DNA of 64,000 bases. Source: Pseudomonadota bacterium (GTDB lineage: Bacteria; Pseudomonadota; Gammaproteobacteria; Steroidobacterales; Steroidobacteraceae). Shown here piece by piece: positions 28,274 to 37,960 of the stretch. A program made the translations under genes and the position numbers. The stretch covers positions 124,001-188,000 of the forward strand of contig JANXUT010000068.1 in assembly GCA_025356075.1 (NCBI GenBank), in the 5' to 3' direction. The notes beneath the pieces were generated by a model that made no database searches, was not told where the DNA came from, and was given only the letters and a program-made list of their open reading frames with translations. The stretch's first letter is position 1; every line of letters begins with the position of its first letter.

Positions 28274-28635
28274 CGGCTGATTATGCGTCGGATCCGATAG
28301 GTGGGTTAAGCGGCGGCGAAGATTTCCCGTCCACGCGTCGCCGCGTTCATCAGCGTATGGCTTCGCCGCTCGCTCGGCGGCCGCGACTGTCGCGACTATT
28401 CGACGGGCCGGCCGCGGTGCGGGGGACCTTCGCGACAGGCAGCGTTGCCAGGCCGATCGCTCCGGCGGTCCTCAAGCCCGCACGCCAAGCCGACTCGACG
28501 TACGGCGGTGCGCAGGTGTCGGAACTCCCTTCCGCAGGCCATCGAGCCGTCCACGCCGTCCACGCTGCGCTCCCTCTTGCAGCATGCAACTGGCTTCGAC
28601 GCACTGCGACGAAACGGCTGCGCACGGGACCTCGG
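28274..28635. other. Gap without a recognisable gene
   Basis: This 362-bp gap between two minus-strand genes has possible short frames on both strands, none with a ribosome site or recognisable protein. The next feature upstream is a hypothetical gene, and a promoter for it could lie here. I see no other feature. Confidence 0.4.
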
Positions 28636-29136
28636 TCAAAGGATGTCCGGCAGCCGGAACGACGGCGGAACCCGTCTTGCGAGGTAGCGCACGTTGAGCG
28701 CGGGCAGCCGCAGCTCGAGCTCGGCGCCATCGAGCCGCAGAATATCGTAGGCGTCGTAGTACGACGGATCCTCGCGCGACACGGGCGTGATTGAGCCCCC
28801 GGCTAGGTAGCCCTGCATGATCGTGAAATAGACGCGGCCCGACACGCCCCACACGCCGACCTCGGTCTGCTCGGCGAAGTGCCCGTTCGGCTGGATCGAG
28901 CGAAACGTCACCTGGTAGGTCCCGTCGCGCCGCAGCTCCTTGAGCTCCAGCCGGCGCTCGCCGTTGGGCGCAACCGATTCGCTGAACCAGCGACCGATGA
29001 GCGCCGCGCGCGACTCGGTGTCGCCCTTGAACGGCCCCTCCTTCACGTGGAACGCGACGGCGGACTGCTGCACCACGGGCGTGCACGCGGCGCAGAGCGC
29101 AATGCAAGTGATTGCGAGCCATGCGAGTGCCTTCAA
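28636..29136 (-). CDS. Small uncharacterised lipoprotein
   Basis: A 166-residue envelope protein. The TTG at 29136 follows GGGAGG and starts a lipoprotein signal (LKALAWLAITCIALCAAC, lipobox Cys18). The mature part (ALIGRWFSESVAPNGERRLELKELRRDG, then TYQVTFRS and GVWGVSGRVYFTI) looks like a small lipocalin- or avidin-type beta barrel, the kind that begins with a G-x-W motif. Function unknown. An upstream start would add a basic tail without any signal; the TTG is preferred. Confidence 0.72.
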   Translation of the reverse strand: MKALAWLAITCIALCAACTPVVQQSAVAFHVKEGPFKGDTESRAALIGRWFSESVAPNGERRLELKELRRDGTYQVTFRSIQPNGHFAEQTEVGVWGVSGRVYFTIMQGYLAGGSITPVSREDPSYYDAYDILRLDGAELELRLPALNVRYLARRVPPSFRLPDIL

Positions 29137-29197
29137 TCGACCTCCCCACGGCCGCCCCGAGCGGAGTCGTACCACGCCCGCTGCACCGCCGCGCCTG

Positions 29198-29560
29198 TCA
29201 TGGCATTCCGGCGCCGACCGTCGCGCGCACCGGGATCCCGGCCGGGTCGAAGTTCTCGAGACAGAACACATTGATGCCGAGGAAATCCGGCGTCACGCGC
29301 TTCCTGTGAAAGGGGTAGATGCCGCAGGTACGGCAGAAGAAATGCCGGGCTGTCTTCGTGTGGAACCGGTACTCGATGAGTTCGTCCGGGCTCGTGAGGA
29401 GCCGGAACGAGGACTCGTGCACCTTCACCATCAGCGCATTCCTGCGGCGACAGATCGAGCAGTCGCAGGTCGTGAGCTCCGGGAAGCCAGTGTCGATCTC
29501 GAAGCGCACTCGGCCGCAGTGGCAGCTGCCACGATAGGTTCCACCCGCCCGCTCAGCCAT
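29198..29560 (-). CDS. GFA-family zinc protein (glutathione-dependent formaldehyde-activating-like)
   Basis: A 120-residue protein with the zinc-binding cysteines of the GFA family: SCHCGRVRF, TTCDCSICRRRNALM and HFFCRTCGIYPFHRK. The family includes the glutathione-dependent formaldehyde-activating enzyme and CENP-V; most members have no proven reaction. The ATG at 29560 (AERAGGTYRGSCHCG) is the family-like start; an upstream in-frame start is possible. Neighbours on both sides are unrelated small proteins. Confidence 0.88.
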   Translation of the reverse strand: MAERAGGTYRGSCHCGRVRFEIDTGFPELTTCDCSICRRRNALMVKVHESSFRLLTSPDELIEYRFHTKTARHFFCRTCGIYPFHRKRVTPDFLGINVFCLENFDPAGIPVRATVGAGMP

Positions 29561-29593
29561 GCAACCCCCCGTCCCCACTTCCGTCTCGCCCCG

Positions 29594-29884
29594 CTAGGGA
29601 CCGTTGCACCACTGCCGCTCGCAAGGAATGCCGTCGTGGTCCCCGTCCATCTTCGTGCCGGGGCAATGCTGCAGGAAGTAGGTCGCCTCCTCGCACGAGG
29701 ACATCTGCGAGCAATAGACCCGCCCATCGCACGAGAAGCGTGAGCTCGACACGAGTTCGGCCGCCGCCGGCAGCGCAGGCTCTGAGTCCCTCGAATCGTG
29801 CCGAAGGCCATGCGACCGATCAAAGCGCGTGAATGCCGTCCAGCCGGCCGCGCGCAGTACGCCAACGAACAGCAGCTTCTTCAC
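29594..29884 (-). CDS. Secreted protein with Excalibur calcium-binding domain
   Basis: A 96-residue protein. From a GTG at 29884, preceded by GGAGGG, it has a short hydrophobic N-terminus (VKKLLFVGVLRAAGWTAF). The second half is an Excalibur domain: SCEEATYFLQHCPGTKMDGDHD then GIPCERQW, with the DxDxDG calcium-type loop and paired cysteines. Excalibur domains are found on secreted or envelope proteins, often with nucleases or cell-wall enzymes. Here it is alone. The signal peptide is weak, so secretion is an inference. Confidence 0.75.
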   Translation of the reverse strand: MKKLLFVGVLRAAGWTAFTRFDRSHGLRHDSRDSEPALPAAAELVSSSRFSCDGRVYCSQMSSCEEATYFLQHCPGTKMDGDHDGIPCERQWCNGP

Positions 29885-30035
29885 GCGTCCCTCCGGGTGT
29901 GGTGGGCACTCGTCGACCGGGCGCCAAGAGGAACGCAGCCGGCCCGAGCGACAGTCGCAGGCCGCGGCACGGGCGGCTGGGCGTGCGGCGGGCTTGCCTC
30001 GAGGCACCCATCGCCGGTGGCAACGAACGCCGCGA

Positions 30036-30701
30036 TCACGACGAACCGTCGGCCGGAACGTCACGGGCGATCGGCGCCCTCCGTCCGTTCGAAAGCGCGC
30101 AATTGACCGTGCCATCGGCCGGCGTGCCCGTCCACGCCGCGGTGCCCGCGAGCTTGTCAATGCGCTGCTCGATCAGCGTCAGGATGCGCGGCGCGTGCCG
30201 ATCCCCGTCGTAGTGGCGCACCGTGTGAGCGGACCCCTGTCGGGACAGCGTGATCGCGACGGTCGCCCCGTCGGTCGCGTCCCGGTGCTCGTCGCTCGGC
30301 ATCGCGCCGAAGTTCGCGACCTCGAGGCCCCGGAAGAGGCGCGCGACCGCAGCGAGGTCGGTGGCGGCCACCATCACGTGCCGCCGGCACACGTAGGCGT
30401 CGCCGGTGAATTCGATCGTGCCGGAGCCGCGGATCGTCACCTCGTAGGCCGGGCAACTACCGAAGCACTGGCCGCGGCGCAGCGTCACGACGTCCGAATC
30501 GGTTACAGCCGGTAACGGACCGGAGTCGGCGGATTGCTGCGCCTTCAGCCAGCTGAGTTCTTCAGGAGCCGGCGCGAGCAGTGAGACGTAGAGCTCGTTG
30601 GTTCCAAATACGAGCAAGCCGATCGCAACCACGGCGGCGACGGCGACGAGAGCGCCGTGCGCGCCAGGCTTCGGGTCAGTGTCGGGCGGCGTGCGCCACA
30701 C
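30036..30701 (-). CDS. DUF6438-type membrane-anchored protein
   Basis: A 221-residue protein with one N-terminal membrane anchor (GALVAVAAVVAIGLLVFGTNELYV) and a soluble domain outside. The segment TLRRGQCFGSCPAYEVTIRG is typical of DUF6438 proteins (a CxGxCPxY motif followed by a beta hairpin). The remaining sequence (ADLAAVARLFRGLEVANFG to ILTLIEQRIDKL) fits the family. Function unknown. It starts at GTG 30701, 21 bp after the hypothetical gene upstream ends. Confidence 0.7.
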   Translation of the reverse strand: MWRTPPDTDPKPGAHGALVAVAAVVAIGLLVFGTNELYVSLLAPAPEELSWLKAQQSADSGPLPAVTDSDVVTLRRGQCFGSCPAYEVTIRGSGTIEFTGDAYVCRRHVMVAATDLAAVARLFRGLEVANFGAMPSDEHRDATDGATVAITLSRQGSAHTVRHYDGDRHAPRILTLIEQRIDKLAGTAAWTGTPADGTVNCALSNGRRAPIARDVPADGSS

Positions 30702-30722
30702 GCGATTCGCTCCTGTGGGTGC

Positions 30723-31058
30723 TCACAAGCCGAGGTGAGCCCTGACCGCGGGCTCGACCGAGTTGAACATCTGCGTCATGTCGACGCGCCGGCCACGGTA
30801 GTCATGCTCCTCGACCAGCTGCCAAGTCCGCGCGGTCGAGCCGCTCGCGAGCTGCGCCGTCGATACCTGCAGGTGCTTGCCCTTGCCGTCCCATTTCACC
30901 TGCACCCGCGCGCGCCGGCGGCCGGCTTCAAGCTCCCAGCTGCCGAAGCCTACGCTCTGGTAGCCGAGCGAGTAGACGGTGACGTCCTCGAGCGACAGGC
31001 GCGTCGCGAGTGCCGCCGCGGCCGTGATGAAGCTGAGCGAGTCGGGCGATTCGGTCAT
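30723..31058 (-). CDS. Hypothetical protein, 111 residues
   Basis: Not recognised. The product (MTESPDSLSFITAAAALATR...) has no signal or membrane segment. A central strand-rich region (VTVYSLGYQSVGFGSWELEAGRRR) precedes basic and aromatic residues. It lies 21 bp upstream of the DUF6438-type gene and 67 bp after natB, so it may be part of either transcript. The ATG at 31058 is chosen over an upstream start that would overlap natB. Confidence 0.6.
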   Translation of the reverse strand: MTESPDSLSFITAAAALATRLSLEDVTVYSLGYQSVGFGSWELEAGRRRARVQVKWDGKGKHLQVSTAQLASGSTARTWQLVEEHDYRGRRVDMTQMFNSVEPAVRAHLGL

Positions 31059-31125
31059 TCGCGGACGGTAGCACGACGCCCCGGGGAGCTGGCGGGGCGC
31101 GGCCGAACCCTCCGCGTACCGACCG

Positions 31126-32304
31126 TCAGCCGAGGATCTGCTCGCGCCGGTAGAGCCGAACCGCGACCGCGCCGATCGCGCAACCGACGGCGAGCGTCGC
31201 ACCGGCCGAGACGAGCACGTCGAGGGGCGCGAGCGGCTCGGCCTTCAGGAGCGAGCTGATGAGGAGGTGCTGGCTGAGCGAGGGGATCCACATGAGCGCG
31301 AGCCGGCTCGGCAGCTGCGAGATCGCCGCGTACATGATCGGCACCGTCGGCACGAGCAGCACGAAGGTGAGCCAGCTCTGCGCCTCGCGGTAGCTGCGCG
31401 TGAAGGAGGCGACCAGCGTCATGAGCGCGGCGCCCATCAGCACGAAGGGGAGCATCAGGAGGACGATCGAGAGCGCGACGCGCGGACCGAAGTTCGTGCT
31501 CATGCCGAGCGCCTCGAGCCGCACGAACCGAAGGCTGATCGCGAATGCCGTCACCGTGAGCGCGAGCGAGACGAGCATCCAGGCGCTCGCAGCGAGGATC
31601 TTGCCGAGCACCAGCGAGCGACGCTCGACGGGCAGCGTCAGCAAGGGTTCCAGCGAGCCCCGCTCGCGCTCGCCGGCCGTCGCATCGATCGCGACGTACA
31701 CGCCGCCCATCAGCGCCGCGAACACGAAAAAGTAGCTCAGCATGCCAAGCAGCGCAACCGCCCGCCCCGCCGCCGTCGAGACATCGACCTCGTCGACCGC
31801 GATCGCCTGCAGGAGCGTCGGCGCGAGCCCGCGCGTCTCGAGCCGCCAGCGCGCGATCTCGGCCGAGTAGTGTCCGAGGAGCGAGGCGGCGCGGTTGCGG
31901 TCCGCGCCGGCGCTGGTGTCGGATGAATCGGTATAGAGCTCCACCGGCGCCGGCCGGCCGGCGGCGAGCCTGGCGCCGAACTCGGGGCGAATCACCAGCA
32001 CGAGCTTGACGTCGTGCGCACGCACCGCGCTCGTCGCCGCGGCCGCGTCCCCGGTGAACTCGCTGATCTCGACGTTGTGGCTCGTCAGGAACCCGACCAG
32101 GTTCGGCGCGTGCGCCGCGCCGGCAACGGCGAGCTTGAGCGGCTTCTCGGCATTGTCGAGGTTGCGGTGCAGCGTGACGTTGATCATCAGCGTGAAGAGG
32201 AGCGGCGCGCCGATGGGACCAACGAGCAGCGCCGACAGGAGCGTGCGCCGGTCGCGCGCGTTCTCGAGGAGCTCCTTCAGCAGCACCGTGATGAGCGCGC
32301 GCAT
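31126..32304 (-). CDS. natB: ABC transporter permease, NatB type
   Basis: Membrane half of an ABC exporter similar to the sodium-extruding NatAB system. The 392-residue protein has an N-terminal membrane segment (after KELLENARDRRTLLSALL), a long periplasmic loop (about 45-180), and five more segments in the C-terminal half, including GMLSYFFVFAALMGGVYVAI and the ERERGSLEPLLTLPV motif typical of the ABC-2 subfamily. It overlaps natA by one base (TGATG), so translation is coupled. Substrate unknown; sodium or drugs are possible. Confidence 0.85.
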   Translation of the reverse strand: MRALITVLLKELLENARDRRTLLSALLVGPIGAPLLFTLMINVTLHRNLDNAEKPLKLAVAGAAHAPNLVGFLTSHNVEISEFTGDAAAATSAVRAHDVKLVLVIRPEFGARLAAGRPAPVELYTDSSDTSAGADRNRAASLLGHYSAEIARWRLETRGLAPTLLQAIAVDEVDVSTAAGRAVALLGMLSYFFVFAALMGGVYVAIDATAGERERGSLEPLLTLPVERRSLVLGKILAASAWMLVSLALTVTAFAISLRFVRLEALGMSTNFGPRVALSIVLLMLPFVLMGAALMTLVASFTRSYREAQSWLTFVLLVPTVPIMYAAISQLPSRLALMWIPSLSQHLLISSLLKAEPLAPLDVLVSAGATLAVGCAIGAVAVRLYRREQILG

Positions 32305-33032
32305 CAGCCGGCCGACCCGCGCTCGAGCGCCGCCACGAACGCATCCTCGAGCGAGCCGCTCGCGACCGTGCGGTTGAGATCGGCCGGCGTTCCCGTCGCG
32401 ACCACGCGCCCGCCCCCGATGATGACGATCTCATCGCAGAGCGCCGTCACCTCCTGCATCACGTGGCTCGAGAAGAGGACCGCGTGGCCCGAGTCCTTCA
32501 AGCGCAGGATGAGCTCGCGGAGGCTCCTGGTCGCGAGCACGTCGAGCCCGTTGGTCGGCTCATCGAGCACGAGGTTCTTCGGTGCATGCACGAGCGCGCG
32601 CGCGAGCGCGACCCTGAGCCGCTGGCCCTGCGAGAACCCCTTGGCGCGTCGCTGGGCGAACTCTCCCATCTCCAGTAGCTCGATGAGCTCATCGATGCGC
32701 CGCTCGAGCGAGGTGCCTGCCATTCCGAGCAGGCGGCCGAAGTAGCGGATGTTCTCGCGTGCGGTCAGCTGCGGGTAGATGCCGGCGTTGTGGGGCAGGA
32801 CGCCGAGACGCCCGAGCGCGGCGACGGGCTCGCTCGCGATGTCGATGCCATCGATGAGTGCGCGGCCGGCATCGGGCTTCAAGACGCCGTAGAGGAGCCG
32901 CAGCGTCGTACTCTTGCCGGCGCCGTTCGGGCCCAAGAGCCCCGTGATCCGCCCATCGGCGGCGCGCAAGGACACATCGCGCACGGCGTCGATGGCGCCG
33001 AAGCGCTTCGACAGCGCCTCGAGCTCGATCAC
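32304..33032 (-). CDS. natA: ABC transporter ATP-binding protein, NatA type
   Basis: ATPase of the exporter above. The 242-residue product has Walker A GPNGAGKSTTLR, signature FSQGQRLRVALARALVH, Walker B NLVLDEPTNGLD and the H-loop SSH. The GTG at 33032 overlaps the end of the upstream hydrolase gene by four bases, and its own stop overlaps natB, so the three genes form one coupled operon. An in-frame start far upstream would cover the hydrolase gene and is rejected. Confidence 0.9.
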   Translation of the reverse strand: MIELEALSKRFGAIDAVRDVSLRAADGRITGLLGPNGAGKSTTLRLLYGVLKPDAGRALIDGIDIASEPVAALGRLGVLPHNAGIYPQLTARENIRYFGRLLGMAGTSLERRIDELIELLEMGEFAQRRAKGFSQGQRLRVALARALVHAPKNLVLDEPTNGLDVLATRSLRELILRLKDSGHAVLFSSHVMQEVTALCDEIVIIGGGRVVATGTPADLNRTVASGSLEDAFVAALERGSAG

Positions 33033-34522
33033 GGCGCCGGTCCCGTCGGGCCGATCACGAACGGGTCGGGTGCGGCGGTCTTGAGGCAGCCGACATCGAG
33101 ACCCTTGGCGGTGCCCAGGTTCAGGAACCGCGCGACCAGCCAGGGCGCGCAGCCGACCGCGAGCTGGCCGTGCCCCTGGCCCGTCACGACGACATTCGCG
33201 ACGTCGTGGAACCCGCGGGCCGCGTGCGCGGCGGCGCTCGGTGGCGTGACCGGGTCCGCCTCGCCGGACAAGAGCAGCGCCGGCACGCTCGAGTGCAGCG
33301 GCGCGAAGAGGTCGGCATCGACGACGCCGCGCGGCCAGCCCTCGCACAGCGTCGCGAGTTCATCGAGCTGGCCGGTGCCTAAGTAGGTGCGGGCGAGCGA
33401 CGCGCGGTCGATGCCGGCGTAGGAGGGGACGTCCTCGGCGCAGGCGACCGCGGCGTTCATGCCATAGGCGAGCTGCTCGTCGAGGTGGCCGCTCAAGAGG
33501 AGCAGCTCGCTCGCCATTGGCGCAAAGTCGCCCTTCGCGGCACGGTCGATGTAGTAGGGCAAGACCGCGGTCGTGACCGAGTAGTAGTTGAGCAGGCGCA
33601 CCGCCCCCGTGAACTGGTTGCGGTCGAAAGCGACCGTCCGCGGCTCCGCGGTCGAGGGATCCGGCACCTTGACCGTGTAGGTGTGCCGGTCGAGGTCCGA
33701 GAGCATCGCCTCGAACCTAACCGCGAGATCGGGGAAGCGCGATGAGCAGCTCTCCGTCGCCGCGCAGCGCCTGAACATGATGTCGAGGGCGCGCGCGGCA
33801 TCGAGCGGCGTGTCCGCGCCGAGCGCGCGGTCGGGCTGCATGACGCCATCGAGAACGACCGCGGCGGCGTGCGCGCCGTAGTGCCGCAAGTAGTGCTGCA
33901 CGACCCGCGTGCCGTAGGAGACGCCGTAGAGCGCGATCCGGTCATAGCCGAGCGCGAGCCGGACCGCCTCGAGGTCGCGGATCGCGACGCTCGAGGTGTA
34001 GTACTCCGGCCGGCCGGCGAGGTTATTGCGGCAGGTGGCCGAGAGCTCCCGGATCACGCTCGGCGGCGGCGCGGCGACGTCAAAGTCGTCGGGGAAGGCG
34101 CAGACGAGCCGATTGGAGCCGCCGGTGCCGCGCTGGTCGAGGAGCACGATGTCGTGGGAGCGCGCGGTCGGCGCGAACGCCTGGGCGTAGCCGGCGTAGA
34201 AGTCGCTCGCCGCCTGGCCCGGGCCACCCGCGACGATAAAGAGCGGCGCCGCGTGCGCGCGCGCATCGAGCGCGCGCACGACCGCGACGCTGAGCGAGAT
34301 GCGCTTGCCGGCGGGTTCGGCGGGGTTCTCGGCAACCTCGAGCCGCCCGCAGCGGGCGAGGACCGAGCCCGTACCGCCCGGCGGCGTCAGCCGGCAGTCG
34401 GTGAGGGTGATCCGCCCGCCCGGGCGTGTTCCGGCCGAGGCCTCGGCCGCCGAGGGCGGCAGCAGGAGGACGAGGGCCGCAAGGGAGGGGACGGCGGACC
34501 TGAGCCAGCGGTACGGGAGCAT
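33029..34522 (-). CDS. Secreted alpha/beta hydrolase, proline-iminopeptidase/tripeptidyl type
   Basis: A serine hydrolase of 497 residues. A signal peptide ([22 protein letters not shown]) leads into an alpha/beta-hydrolase fold: [13 protein letters not shown] (oxyanion region), [13 protein letters not shown], the nucleophile elbow YGVSYGTR, then [10 protein letters not shown] (Asp) and GQGHGQ (His). This is the arrangement of TAP-like and prolyl aminopeptidases, with a C-terminal TAP-type domain. The start is uncertain: ATG 34522 or GTG two codons earlier. It is co-translated with the ABC pair downstream, suggesting secreted peptide processing and transport. Substrate unknown. Confidence 0.85.
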   Translation of the reverse strand: MLPYRWLRSAVPSLAALVLLLPPSAAEASAGTRPGGRITLTDCRLTPPGGTGSVLARCGRLEVAENPAEPAGKRISLSVAVVRALDARAHAAPLFIVAGGPGQAASDFYAGYAQAFAPTARSHDIVLLDQRGTGGSNRLVCAFPDDFDVAAPPPSVIRELSATCRNNLAGRPEYYTSSVAIRDLEAVRLALGYDRIALYGVSYGTRVVQHYLRHYGAHAAAVVLDGVMQPDRALGADTPLDAARALDIMFRRCAATESCSSRFPDLAVRFEAMLSDLDRHTYTVKVPDPSTAEPRTVAFDRNQFTGAVRLLNYYSVTTAVLPYYIDRAAKGDFAPMASELLLLSGHLDEQLAYGMNAAVACAEDVPSYAGIDRASLARTYLGTGQLDELATLCEGWPRGVVDADLFAPLHSSVPALLLSGEADPVTPPSAAAHAARGFHDVANVVVTGQGHGQLAVGCAPWLVARFLNLGTAKGLDVGCLKTAAPDPFVIGPTGPAP

Positions 34523-34577
34523 GCGCACATTGTTTCATTCGGGCGAGGGAAGCGCCAAGCACGTTAAAATCCCGCCG

Positions 34578-36314
34578 ATGCGCCACCCGGACACATTCGA
34601 CGTGATTGTCATCGGCGGCGGGCACGCCGGGACGGAGGCTGCGCTCGCCGCGGCGAGGAGCGGTGCGCGGACGCTCCTCCTCACCCAGAGCGTCGAGACG
34701 CTGGGCGCGATGAGCTGCAACCCCGCCATCGGCGGCATCGGCAAGAGCCACCTGGTCCGCGAAATAGACGCGCTAGGCGGCGAGATGGCCCGCGCCGCCG
34801 ACCGGGCGGCGATCCAGCTCAGGGTACTGAACGCCAGCAAGGGACCGGCCGTGCGCGCGACGCGGGCGCAGGCCGATCGGGCCCTCTACCGGCGCGCGAT
34901 CCGCCGCGCGCTCGAGAGTGAGCCCAGGCTCTCGATCTTCCAGCAGGAGGTCGCCGACCTCCTCGTCGAGGGTGGCCGGGCGGTCGGGGCGGTGACGGCG
35001 ACCGGCATCGCCTTCGGCGCCCGCGCGCTGGTGCTCACCGCCGGCACCTTCCTCGGCGGTCGCATCCACGTCGGGCTCGACAACTACCCGGGCGGGCGGG
35101 CGGGCGATCCGGCCTCGGTCCGCCTCGCGGCGCGCCTGCGGGAGCTCGCCCCGCGCGTCGGGCGCCTCAAGACCGGGACGCCGCCAAGGATCGACGGCCG
35201 CACGCTCGACTACTCGGTCATGACGCCGCAGGGGAGCGACGCGCCGCTGCCGGTGATCTCCTTCCTAGGCCGCGCGAGCGATCACCCGACGCAAGCTCCC
35301 TGCCACATCACCGCGACCAACGAACGCACGCACGAACTCATCCGCCGCGGCAGCGACCGCTCGCCGATGTACACGGGCCGCATCGAGGGCGTCGGGCCGC
35401 GCTACTGTCCGTCGATCGAGGACAAGGTCGTGCGCTTTGCCGCGCGCACCTCGCACCAGATATTCGTCGAGCCCGAGGGCCTCGACACGCACGAGATCTA
35501 CCCGAACGGCATCTCCACGAGCCTGCCGTACGACGTGCAGCTTGAGTTCGTGCGCACGATCCGTGGCTTCGAGCGCGCGCACCTGACCAGGCCCGGCTAC
35601 GCGATCGAGTACGACTTCTTCGATCCGCGCGACCTTGAATACAGCCTCGAAACTCGCGCGCTGCCAGGACTTTATTTCGCCGGGCAGATCAACGGCACGA
35701 CCGGCTACGAGGAAGCGGCGGCGCAGGGCCTCATCGCGGGCTTGAACGCCGCGCGCGCTGCCCGCGGCGAAACGCCGTGGTGGCCGACGCGCGCGGAGGC
35801 GTACATCGGCGTCCTGATCGATGATCTCGTGACCCGCGGGGCGCCCGAGCCCTACCGGATGTTCACGAGCCGCGCGGAGTATCGCTTGAGCCTTCGCGAG
35901 GACAACGCCGATACGCGCCTGACGCCGATCGGGCGCTCGCTCGGGCTCGTGGGCGATGAGCGCTTCGCGTTCTTCGAGGAGAAGCGTGCGGCGATCGCCG
36001 CGGGCGGGGCTCCGGCGTGCGCCGACGCGCGGCTCAAGGAGCAGGTGGAACTCGCGATCACGGTCGAGGCCAAGTACGCCGGCTACGTCGCGCGCCAGGA
36101 CGCGGAGATCGAGCGCCTCGCGCGAAGCACTGAGCAGTCCGTGCCCGGTGACCTCGACTACCGGGCCGTCACGGGACTTTCCGCCGAGGCCCGGGAGCGG
36201 CTCCTCGAGGTGAAGCCGAGGACGGTCGGGCAGGCGGCGCGGATCCCGGGACTGACGCCCGCGGCGATCTCGCTCCTCCTGGTCCACCTCAAGAAGCTCG
36301 GGCGGACCGGATGA
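34578..36314 (+). CDS. mnmG: tRNA uridine 5-carboxymethylaminomethyl modification enzyme MnmG, shortened
   Basis: FAD enzyme that works with MnmE on wobble uridine. The 578-residue product has the FAD motif [13 protein letters not shown] (about 13-25), [26 protein letters not shown] and [14 protein letters not shown], so the catalytic part looks complete. The C-terminal helical region is short: between [12 protein letters not shown] and [20 protein letters not shown] there are about 25 residues where other MnmG proteins, about 630 long, have about 75. The extreme C-terminus ([17 protein letters not shown]) is normal. The frame is intact, so this reads as a clean internal shortening, not a frameshift. 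It overlaps the next gene by four bases (ATGA). Confidence 0.93.
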   Translation: MRHPDTFDVIVIGGGHAGTEAALAAARSGARTLLLTQSVETLGAMSCNPAIGGIGKSHLVREIDALGGEMARAADRAAIQLRVLNASKGPAVRATRAQADRALYRRAIRRALESEPRLSIFQQEVADLLVEGGRAVGAVTATGIAFGARALVLTAGTFLGGRIHVGLDNYPGGRAGDPASVRLAARLRELAPRVGRLKTGTPPRIDGRTLDYSVMTPQGSDAPLPVISFLGRASDHPTQAPCHITATNERTHELIRRGSDRSPMYTGRIEGVGPRYCPSIEDKVVRFAARTSHQIFVEPEGLDTHEIYPNGISTSLPYDVQLEFVRTIRGFERAHLTRPGYAIEYDFFDPRDLEYSLETRALPGLYFAGQINGTTGYEEAAAQGLIAGLNAARAARGETPWWPTRAEAYIGVLIDDLVTRGAPEPYRMFTSRAEYRLSLREDNADTRLTPIGRSLGLVGDERFAFFEEKRAAIAAGGAPACADARLKEQVELAITVEAKYAGYVARQDAEIERLARSTEQSVPGDLDYRAVTGLSAEARERLLEVKPRTVGQAARIPGLTPAAISLLLVHLKKLGRTG

Positions 36315-37906
36315 AGCACTCGAGCGGCGTCCTCCTCCTCGCCGCCCTCGTGGCAGCGGGCGGCTGCGGGCACCCGGCGCAGGGTCCGGCCGCGGGCACA
36401 GTGGCGACGGGCGCGGCGGTCCTCACGCGCGGCAACGGTCCCGAGCCCGATTCGCTCGACCCGCAGCTCGCGCGCACCGACACGGCGGCCAACATCCTGC
36501 GCGATGCCTACGAAGGACTCGCCTCGCTGAATGCGCACGGCGAGCCCGAGCCCGGTGCCGCGGAGCATTGGGCGGTCAGCGACGAGGGGCTCACCTACAC
36601 GTTTACGCTGCGAGCCAACGCGCGCTGGTCGAACGGCGAGCCGGTCGTTGCCGGGGACTTCGTCGCCGCCTGGCGCCGGCTCGTCGATCCCGCGACCGGG
36701 GCCCCGTACGCGGCTGTGCTGCAGCCGGTCGCAAATGCCGCGGCGATCACCGCGCACACGGCCGCCGTCGACACCCTCGGCGTCAGCGCGCCGGATGCGC
36801 GCACGCTCGTCGTGCACCTGCGCGCGCCGACGCCCTACTTCCCGGGACTCGTCGCCCACTGGAGCACGTTCCCGACCTACCACGGCTCGCCGCCGGCGCC
36901 CGCGGGCAAGACCGTCTCGAACGGCGCCTACACGCTCACCGACTGGATCGTCGGCTCGCACGTCACGCTCAACCGCAACAGTGCGTACTGGAATGCCGCC
37001 GCGACGCACATCGGGGCCGTCCGCTTCGTGCACGTTCCGGACGCAAATGATGAGTACGCACGCTTTCGGTCGGGCGGCCTCGATGCGACCTACGTGATGC
37101 CGCAGCAGCCGATCGCGCGCCTCAGGGCCGAGAACGGCAGCCAGATCCACCTGGGGCCGCAGCTCGGCGTCTACTACTACGGCTTCAACCTCGCGAAGGC
37201 GCCGTTCAAGGGCGCGACGGGCCTGAGGCAAGCGCTCGCGATGACGGTGGATCGCGAGCGGATCGTCGAGTCGGTGACAGGGCTTGGCGAAGTTCCCGCC
37301 TATTCCTGGGTGCCACCCGGCACGGCCGGCTACGAGTCGCAGCGCTTCGCATGGGCGGATGAGCCCTACGCCGTGAGGCTTGCGACCGCGCGCGGCCTCT
37401 ATGCCCAGGCGGGCTACTCGGCGAAGCACCCGCTCGTCGTGGAGCTCAGGTACCCGAGCGGCCCGACGCACGAGCGCATCGCGATCGCGGTGGCCTCCAT
37501 GTGGAAGGAAGCGCTCGGCGTCGATACGCACCTCCTCGGCGAGGAGTTCAAGTCCATGCTGCAGGCGATCAACCGCGGCGAGACTCAAGTCTTTCGCTCG
37601 AGCTGGGTGGGCGACTACAACGACGCGTGGACCTTCGCCGAGGTGCTGAAGGGCGACTTCGGCATCAACCTGCCGCGCTACAGCAGCGCCGCCTACGATG
37701 CCTCGCTCAGCGCCGCCGCGCGCGAGCCCGATCCGGGCAAGCGTCGCGGTGCACTCGAGGCCGCCGAGCGGACGATGCTCGCCGATGCGCCGCTCGTGCC
37801 GCTGTATTTCTACGTCAACAAGCACCTCGTGGCGCCCCGCGTCCGCGGCTGGCATGACAATGTCATGAACGTGGTGTACACGAAGGATCTCGAATTCGTG
37901 AACTGA
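36311..37906 (+). CDS. Oligopeptide-binding lipoprotein (OppA/MppA type)
   Basis: Periplasmic solute-binding protein for an ABC importer. The 531-residue product has a lipobox ([12 protein letters not shown], Cys19) and the SBP family 5 pattern: [79 protein letters not shown]. It is coupled to mnmG by an ATGA overlap. No permease or ATPase genes follow, so the transporter partner is elsewhere, or the protein acts in murein-peptide recycling like MppA. Confidence 0.88.
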   Translation: MKHSSGVLLLAALVAAGGCGHPAQGPAAGTVATGAAVLTRGNGPEPDSLDPQLARTDTAANILRDAYEGLASLNAHGEPEPGAAEHWAVSDEGLTYTFTLRANARWSNGEPVVAGDFVAAWRRLVDPATGAPYAAVLQPVANAAAITAHTAAVDTLGVSAPDARTLVVHLRAPTPYFPGLVAHWSTFPTYHGSPPAPAGKTVSNGAYTLTDWIVGSHVTLNRNSAYWNAAATHIGAVRFVHVPDANDEYARFRSGGLDATYVMPQQPIARLRAENGSQIHLGPQLGVYYYGFNLAKAPFKGATGLRQALAMTVDRERIVESVTGLGEVPAYSWVPPGTAGYESQRFAWADEPYAVRLATARGLYAQAGYSAKHPLVVELRYPSGPTHERIAIAVASMWKEALGVDTHLLGEEFKSMLQAINRGETQVFRSSWVGDYNDAWTFAEVLKGDFGINLPRYSSAAYDASLSAAAREPDPGKRRGALEAAERTMLADAPLVPLYFYVNKHLVAPRVRGWHDNVMNVVYTKDLEFVN

Positions 37907-37960
37907 CGGCGACGGCGATGGCGCGCGCTCGGCCCGCGACTCAACGCGAGGGAATCGGAC

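Noticed and set aside
28445-28687. 80-codon plus-strand open frame in the 28.3-28.6 kb gap
   Set aside because: Ser/Arg-rich, no ribosome site, no family features, and it runs into the opposite-strand lipoprotein gene.
29036-29055. CACGTGGAAC in the small lipoprotein gene considered as a third parS
   Set aside because: Only 12 of 16 bases match and the palindrome is broken on one side; likely chance.
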